Assembly: GCA_949128115.1 (NCBI GenBank)
Contig: OX421965.1
Coordinates: forward strand, 37,769,681-37,833,680
DNA length: 64,000 nucleotides
Direction: 5' to 3'
Source of the DNA: Anaspis maculata
Lineage: Eukaryota; Arthropoda; Insecta; Coleoptera; Scraptiidae
The notes beneath the pieces are model-generated. The model worked only from the letters and a program-made list of their open reading frames with translations, made no database searches and was not told where the DNA came from. Shown here in pieces: positions 57,651 to 64,000 of this stretch. A program made the translations under genes and the position numbers. Position 1 is the stretch's first letter. Each line of letters starts with the position of its first letter.

Positions 57651-59718
57651 CAAAGAGTTTAAAAGAGAGAAAATGTTGAGTTCCAAAAAAGTGAACCCCT
57701 TGAACCATGCCAAGAAAATTCAATGTCGCTTCGAAACACTTCAAGATAAGAAAGGAACATAACATAATTTTTGCAGGCTGATTAATCAGAGGCTCATTGC
57801 AATAAACTGTTCACTTGAGGAATGTAAACCCTAAAATTTACGTAAATTATTTGACCAATAATTAAAATAATGGCTGTGAATTCGAAATAACAAGACAATA
57901 TTCAATGAACAACCATATCTCTCCAAGTACAATGGAATAGTAAAGATTTCTTTTCGTACAAGTGAAAATGGGCGAGAAGGTAGAAGGGGTTGAAATTAAA
58001 ATTAGACAAAGGCTTAGCAAATTAAGCAAGGAATTAAAACTCTGGTGCATCAGGAAACGGGTTCGCTAATAGATCCGAAAATTAGGAAGAATGCAAAACG
58101 GAATCAAATTGGGAGGGTTGAATTAATTAGTCGCAGGATTTTCGCGCGTAATTAGGGTGTTCTTTTTCTTCCAGAAACCGAATGTAAACTTGAATAATTC
58201 CCAACGCTAGCTGATGTCAGTACGTCTGGAAATCATGAAATGAATAATTGAGGTGAACTTAATTAAATTGGCGATGATTGCTTGATTTGTAATAAAGTTG
58301 AGGTGTGGTTAAATGATTTTTTTTATTTTTCAATATTCATTTAATTCATCCCCTTTCAAAGAACGTGAGGTTATTACTATTATAGTAGGCTTGAGGTATT
58401 AGTACGACGGAAATTTGAGGTCGGTGGAAATTTATTTAAATGACTTAGGTGAAGTTAATCAAAATCTACGGCAATGAAAACACAACTAGGGTCACTAAAC
58501 GTATCACAGCTAATCAATTTAATGTAGGGAAGCGGGTATATCACAGAACCTACTATAAAATGAAATAACCGAACCGAAGTGGGTTGATGGGTTCTGAAAG
58601 TCCGCGCGTATAATAATGCGTAACGCGGTTCGCGAAGAAGCCAGACGCAGCATCGGCGTATAAACAAATGAAGCGTCAGGGAATAGCGAACGAAATGGCA
58701 AATAAAAATTGATAAGAAACTTATCAGGCTTTGGCAGGCGGCTGTCGTCTCTACGCCTCTACTCTCGCGGTTCTGATTCTACATGCCATTCTCCACGAAG
58801 CATGAGGATAAGACTTATGGGCTTTGTAGTTTGTTTCAATCGCTTCTTTCTTCCACTAGTAGGCATTCACTTATCACTATCATCGAGTTTGAGGTCATTT
58901 TTCATGTGCGATACTTGGGTAAACACACGAATACCCACAAAACACTTGACAAGTTCAAAAAAACATAAAACACAACAAGACACAGCACCCATCCCGCACA
59001 GTGTAGGTACATCGAGGTAGACATGCTGGACAGCCGACTCAGCTGAGCTGATCTGATGTCGCTGCTCGCTGCTGATGGCATGGAAATCATGGGATGGCAT
59101 GGCGGACAATTTGAATGTCAACGCTCATTCCATCGGCTTCAGCTACCTTGCTCACTCCCTTAACAATCTCAATTGACCTTTCCAATTTTGGGAGATAGAA
59201 AATACATGGTTTTTCGAGGTCACCTTTGACGTTTTGACGTTTATGACGTTTGGACGTTTCGTTTCTGACTTTTGCGGGAATTTTGAATCGGATAGCTATA
59301 CTGTTCCCATTATCATGTGGGGAAAGTCACTAGAGCCCATAAAGGAGTTTTTAATGGACGAAGTAATAGAGTTTTTTCGTAGTAAGATGCACGTGTCTGG
59401 TGCAGCGTGATCCCTGCTGGTGCTGGTGCAGCCACACTTCCATCAAGTTTGGGTCTTTCGTGAACCGGTGCATGGTTATGCTGGGTGTATTCGTCTTATT
59501 CTCGACTCGCATAGAGCGACACAACACCCTTGAACCATTTCTGTAAGTATCTTCTCAGTTTTCCACTACATATAACACACTTATTGGTAAGAACGAGGGT
59601 AAGAACAAGTGAGATAATGAAATCCATGCTAAAATCAAATAAATACACGACAGAGCGCTTGTCAGATTCGAAAAATTTCCCATTGTCAGAAACGAAATGT
59701 CATATCTCAAGAAACATA
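57651..59718. other. Unassigned intergenic DNA
   Basis: No gene recognised. Contains a short GACGTTT-rich run at about 59228-59262. ORFs on both strands, up to 103 codons, show no motif. Confidence 0.4.
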
Positions 59719-59895
59719 GGGCGCTTTCCAATAACTGCGACAAGACGGATACACAATGTCAAAGTGCACTTGCCAGCTGAATTCTAAACTCAGCCTCGCC
59801 AATGTTTCGATTGTGTCGACATGTGGTGCTATTACTGCTATTGGAACGCTAGCTGTGTCAAATTGTGTCCTTATACGCCTTATTGGGAAGCGCCC
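59719..59895. repeat. 177-bp MITE-like inverted repeat
   Basis: GGGCGCTTTCCAATAA at the left end has the diverged reverse complement TTATTGGGAAGCGCCC at the right end. A further pair is GGATACACAATGTCA against TGTGTCAAATTGTGTCC. The interior is unrelated. No clear target duplication. Confidence 0.75.
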
Positions 59896-60306
59896 AATGA
59901 CCTCGATTAACTGTCTCTTATACGCATGACGTCACAGTAAAGAGAGACAACGGAAAATTGGAGACCTCAATTCAACACTGCACTCTAGGGAAAAGTTGAG
60001 TTGACTTGGACGCGAACTCACTGTTAACTGTAAAGAGTGAATTTTGAATGATTATCGCCCACATACCCAATTCAACCAATCAGAACAACCGAATGAGACC
60101 CACGTGACTCGGTTTAAGCTATCGATTAATGCACACTAGGAGGTGATTGATGCACACTAGGTAATAGCACCGGATTGAAATATTTTTGGGCCCACGAATA
60201 ATATGTAATTGAAACGACTGTATTTATACTTGTTTGGACTGAAATTTTAGTACTGGTGCGTTCAAAGGGTCTTCGACTTATAGTCGAAGTGGTAGGCAAA
60301 CAAAAC

Positions 60307-62577
60307 CCGCAAATTGTGATACAAGCAAGAAATTTTGTACAGTTGTTCTGGGGAGTATTTAGAAGGATTTGACCCGCAGCGTTGATCGCGCAGTTCTGTC
60401 AGACTCCAGATGGCGTTAGTTTTTCAAAATGGCGGAAATTCGGTTAAAAAAGTATTTTCTTGGCAGAAATTGTTCGAGTGAGGACTGGTTTCTAACAATT
60501 CGATACCGCCTAATGCATTGGTAATCACAGAGCTCCAATTAAAATACGCGTTCATACCGAATGATGCAAGAAAAACGTTCTGGCACGAAAGCTACTGAAC
60601 TGTTGATTCGATCGACTTGAAATTTGATCAACAGACAGGGTCTTGCTGTCAAATAAGTTGATTAGTTTTAGACTGTCATCTGTCAAACGGAAGCGTCACT
60701 ATCAAAAAATGACAGAAGCGGTATCCCATGAAACTTGACTTGATTCACGTCATTTGAAAGCCCTTAAAAAGCTGTATTCAGAATAGTTGAAAGCTTTTCT
60801 TCAACTGTCACTTAGCAATAATTTCAAAATTTCAAAGTTCAAAACTTTGACATTCAATTGTTCAAAATCTATTAGCTGTATTGGAACCAAATTTGGCAGG
60901 AAGCAACATAACAAAAGAATCAAATTAGGTTTGTAGTTGCAGCTTTCTGCCATTTGCCAGTCGGGCGTTACGAGTTTTTAAATTTTTTCCCGGCCGTGAT
61001 CACCCGAGAGGGCCGCTCACTCGGGGTTTGACTAGGACGATCCGCGTTTGGTTCAGGACTTTATTCAGATGCTCTTTTGCTTGGAGATCGACTTTTTTTT
61101 TAAATTTTTTTAACTGGCATCGAAAGTAGATTGCATTGGGCGTCGTGTAGGGCTGTTTTCAAATGCGAAGCATTTCCAGTTTTCCGGCGGTAATTTCTTC
61201 AAAATGAACTTGCACATTCCGTAATTTGAAAAAAACTGCAGAGCGAATTTAGACCTGCGGTAAGCCCCACGAAATATTCATTTGAGGTGCAGACATGCTC
61301 CGAGTCATGACTGAAGAAAGGATTGAATTAATTTTTGAGAAGAAAAGTTTTGGAATCGGACCAATAATAGTTCTCGAGTTTTCTATCCTGGAAAAACTGA
61401 AAATTTTTAACTTTTGACCCCGTGAACAGATTTTCACCAATATTTTTTTGAACGAGAGGTAACTGGTTCTTGAACATTTTCCGACAATTCCATTCCTCAA
61501 TTTTCCTGGAGTTTCCTACATGAAAATCAAAAACCTGCTAATCGAGAACGGACTCAGAATGATGGAGCTCAAAATAAAGCCTTAATTGACGGTTTTTACC
61601 ATGAGATGAGTTGGGAAAGACTTGGAAGTTTTTTCCAAAAAATTCGAATTTTCTTGAAAAAATGTTTAAATTTTCTGCAAATTTGTTCCAATCCATCTCT
61701 CTGAACATTGTTTGCTCTTGCACAAACTTTTGATTTAACAATGTTCACAACTTCCTCTCCAGCTATTTCTTTGTCTTTATAAAGAATGAATATCCAGTTT
61801 TACTGCTCGTCGCAAATGAGAGGTACTCATGGTATTTCCTATGATGGAATTTTCCCTATAAGTTTATTCCTTTGCCTATAGATAGTATTGATACCTGGTG
61901 GTAATTCCCATATTCATTACAAACAAGATGCTGAGGAAAAAAAAAGTTCTTTCTTGCATTGCGTTGACGCAATAGGTATAAGCAAATGATATGGATTAGG
62001 TCATCTTCTATCCCATTTAAAACTTGGCAGCCTTCATTTCCAACCTGCTTTATCATATCCAATCCAACTAGCAACCTCGGTAACAATGCTGAACATGAAA
62101 TTTACAAATTTTGGCACCTAATTATTTTGTAACTTTGCGTTTAGCTTATCGCACCGCAAGATATTGGGTGGCATGGGCAAGCAATACATTTGAAAGACCT
62201 AGGAATATTCCTAGTCATGTTTAAGGATCATCAATTGACTGAAAATAACGCCCCTATAAGGACACACCTACGAGTTCAAATTTGTTACTTCTGAAATAAA
62301 TGAATTTTTTTCTTTTTTGCCTCACTGGCATGAACGCGTGTTTTAATTGGAATTCTGTAATCATCAATGCATCACGCAGCATCGAATTATCAGAAATGAG
62401 TCCTCACTCAAACAACTTCCGCCTAAAAAATATTTTTTAAATCAAATTTCCGCCATTTTGAAAAATGACGGCATCTTGAGTCTGACAGGCCTGCGCGATC
62501 AACGCTGCGGGCCAAATCCTTCTAAATACTCTCGAGAACAACTGTGCAAAATTGCTTGCTTGTATCACAATTTGCGG
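60307..62577. repeat. 2.3-kb element with about 260-bp terminal inverted repeats
   Basis: CCGCAAATTGTGATACAAGC at 60307 is matched by GCTTGTATCACAATTTGCGG ending at 62577. Arms pair through AGTATTTAGAAGGATTTG, CAGCGTTGATCGCGCAG, TCAAAATGGCGGAAAT and AATTGGAG/AACGCGTGTTTTAATTGG to about 60565 and 62330. The interior of about 1.7 kb is not palindromic. It contains at 60600-61160 the modular repeat also found at 20160-20960, plus unassigned sequence to 62330. No transposase recognised, although the interior is long enough for a decayed one. Confidence 0.88.
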
Positions 62578-63087
62578 CTTTTTTCTGATATTAGGAGTGT
62601 ACCGCTGCTACTATTACTAAAATACAATTTTACAACCTATTCGACTTCGTTTCAGCATTGTTTCCAGCAACGAGGCCTCTTCCTTAATCCGCGACTGTGC
62701 ACTCTCCTTTCATGCGCTGTCGACAGCTGTTAGTGACATTTAGTTTTTAGTTCTACCAGTCTACCGCCCATGTGAAACTACTGTGTTGTGAACTACCACT
62801 CATGGCAAGATAATTATTATTAAGCCAAGCAGAATTAGCTTGATTTAGTAGTGAGCTTCACAAGTGTATTCAGTTATTGGAAAGAAGAAAAAACAAACAT
62901 TTTTACCCTTCTCTTGAAATTGATTTTATTTTCAACAAGGCAGGCTTTGAAATTGACAATGCAATACAATGATACATTGGACCTACTACTTCTACTTATA
63001 GTCTATTTGGGCGATAATCTGCTAAATTTAACTCGTGCTTTGTGTTTTATTCGAGTTAAATGTTTTAAATTTCTCAAACAAACTATA
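62578..63087. other. Unassigned intergenic DNA
   Basis: No gene recognised. ORFs read through from the inverted repeat arm or are short and featureless. Confidence 0.4.
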
Positions 63088-63189
63088 AATCACTCGAAAA
63101 GTAGACCCGATATTATCTTGGACAAAATCCCTCGACTTTGTCTCGGGATTTTAGTCAGATAATATCGGGTCTACTTTTCCCTCGTGATT
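63088..63189. repeat. 102-bp strong hairpin
   Basis: AATCACTCGAAAAGTAGACC then CGATATTATCT at the left is matched by AGATAATATCGGGTCTACTT then TTCCCTCGTGATT at the right. The inner part CAAAATCCCTCGACTTTGTC also folds on itself. This leaves almost no loop. Either a very small MITE or a structured RNA precursor; a MITE is favoured because similar hairpins are numerous in the window. Confidence 0.85.
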
Positions 63190-64000
63190 GACAGTTGTTT
63201 TCGGGTTAAAACGATTCAACTGAAAAAACACTAAGCACTTGTTATATTACTATTGAACAATAAGCGCCTAAGATTCAACACAGGTAGTTAAACGGTTCAC
63301 GGTTAATTGGCAACGTTTACATCTGTGGACTGTGGCTCTGGCTCTCGCTCTGGCTGGACTTCATCAGACACCCTGGCGCAATGAGAAGCATAGCGTCCTC
63401 CTAACCATGGAGTTCTGTTTAGTAACGACTCACGGGTCACGACTCATCCGTAGATAAGTTATTAGCGGAGCCGCCGAGAGCTTCGCCGGGCCCTGATGTT
63501 GGATGTCACTCACGGGCCCCCTTCTTGAAAATATTCTGAGCCCACGAACGAAGCGAGCACAGAGGCGCCGCAGCCGAGATTTTTTCAAATAATAAGCAGT
63601 AGCTTGTTTGTGAATTTCTCCCAGTGTAAAATTACTTTTCTTCAAATTTCTGACATTTTTGAAGAGAATTCTGCTATTTCAGGCTGGCAGTAAAAAAATC
63701 AGGTTTTTGTTTTTGGAAAGTGGAGCTTTCACGGTCCACATGAACAAGGTGGATAGCCCAAAGATAGGGCAATCGAGCAGTCAAAATTGAATAAAAAATT
63801 GTTCTTGGCAATCAAAAATTGTATTGAATGAAGGCTGAGGGTAATTTTATTGTTCATTATCAAGCGGTTTACTTTGCGAATAAGAAATTTTCTTTTTACG
63901 CGAAAAATCGTCGTAATGTCTGTCGTGTTACCTCTCATCCAAGCATCCTTCCTGCAATGTCCTTGAAGATAAATTCAGCTTTATGTAAGATTGCTTTGAT
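63190..64000. other. Unassigned terminal stretch
   Basis: No gene or repeat structure recognised. A GC-richer patch at about 63460-63580 (CGCCGGGCCC, GAACGAAGCGAGC) encodes nothing I recognise. Confidence 0.4.

Noticed and set aside
62347..62733. 128-codon plus-strand ORF
   Set aside because: Its first half is the right terminal repeat of the element at 60307-62577, whose left copy is not open in the same frame. No known domain.

Overview
The window is eukaryotic, AT-rich and intron-containing. Gene content points to an insect: three seven-transmembrane odorant receptors (7tm_6 family) with the insect C-terminal TSYSYLTLL-type motif, three DUF1091 (MD-2-like) small secreted proteins, and one acid lipase of the lipase-3 type. 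A beetle is my best guess from overall flavour, but nothing here settles the order.

Layout. 1-735 is a direct duplication. 871-5496 is repeats and unassigned DNA. 6251-11918 (+) holds the last four exons of an acid lipase; its 5' exons are not visible. Tail to tail with it lies DUF1091 gene A (12000-15476, -). A second, decayed copy of the same pair follows: a lipase tail remnant (16330-16416) facing intact DUF1091 gene B (16498-17484, -). A dead LINE 3' end sits at 18020-18335. Odorant receptor 1 (24285-25883, -), DUF1091 gene C (28220-29543, +), odorant receptor 2 (34567-37931, -) and odorant receptor 3 (47889-52537, +) follow. A broken Ty3/gypsy-type reverse transcriptase fragment lies directly upstream of receptor 2. 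The last 11 kb holds only repeats.

The striking feature is the repeat landscape. I find more than twenty inverted-repeat (foldback) structures, from about 55 bp hairpins to palindromes of 1-2.5 kb with arms of 0.5-1.2 kb. Many sit inside introns of the lipase, DUF1091 and receptor genes; several carry ACAGGGTG-type termini. None encodes a transposase I can recognise. There is also a tRNA-derived SINE with a 12-bp target-site duplication, a hAT-type MITE with a perfect 8-bp duplication, and several minisatellites, one of them in two inverted blocks.

The receptors and DUF1091 proteins are each local gene families made by duplication. Exon boundaries were read by eye from splice sites, phase and comparison between paralogues, so they are well supported where three copies agree. 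I had no way to search databases; family names rest on recognisable motifs.
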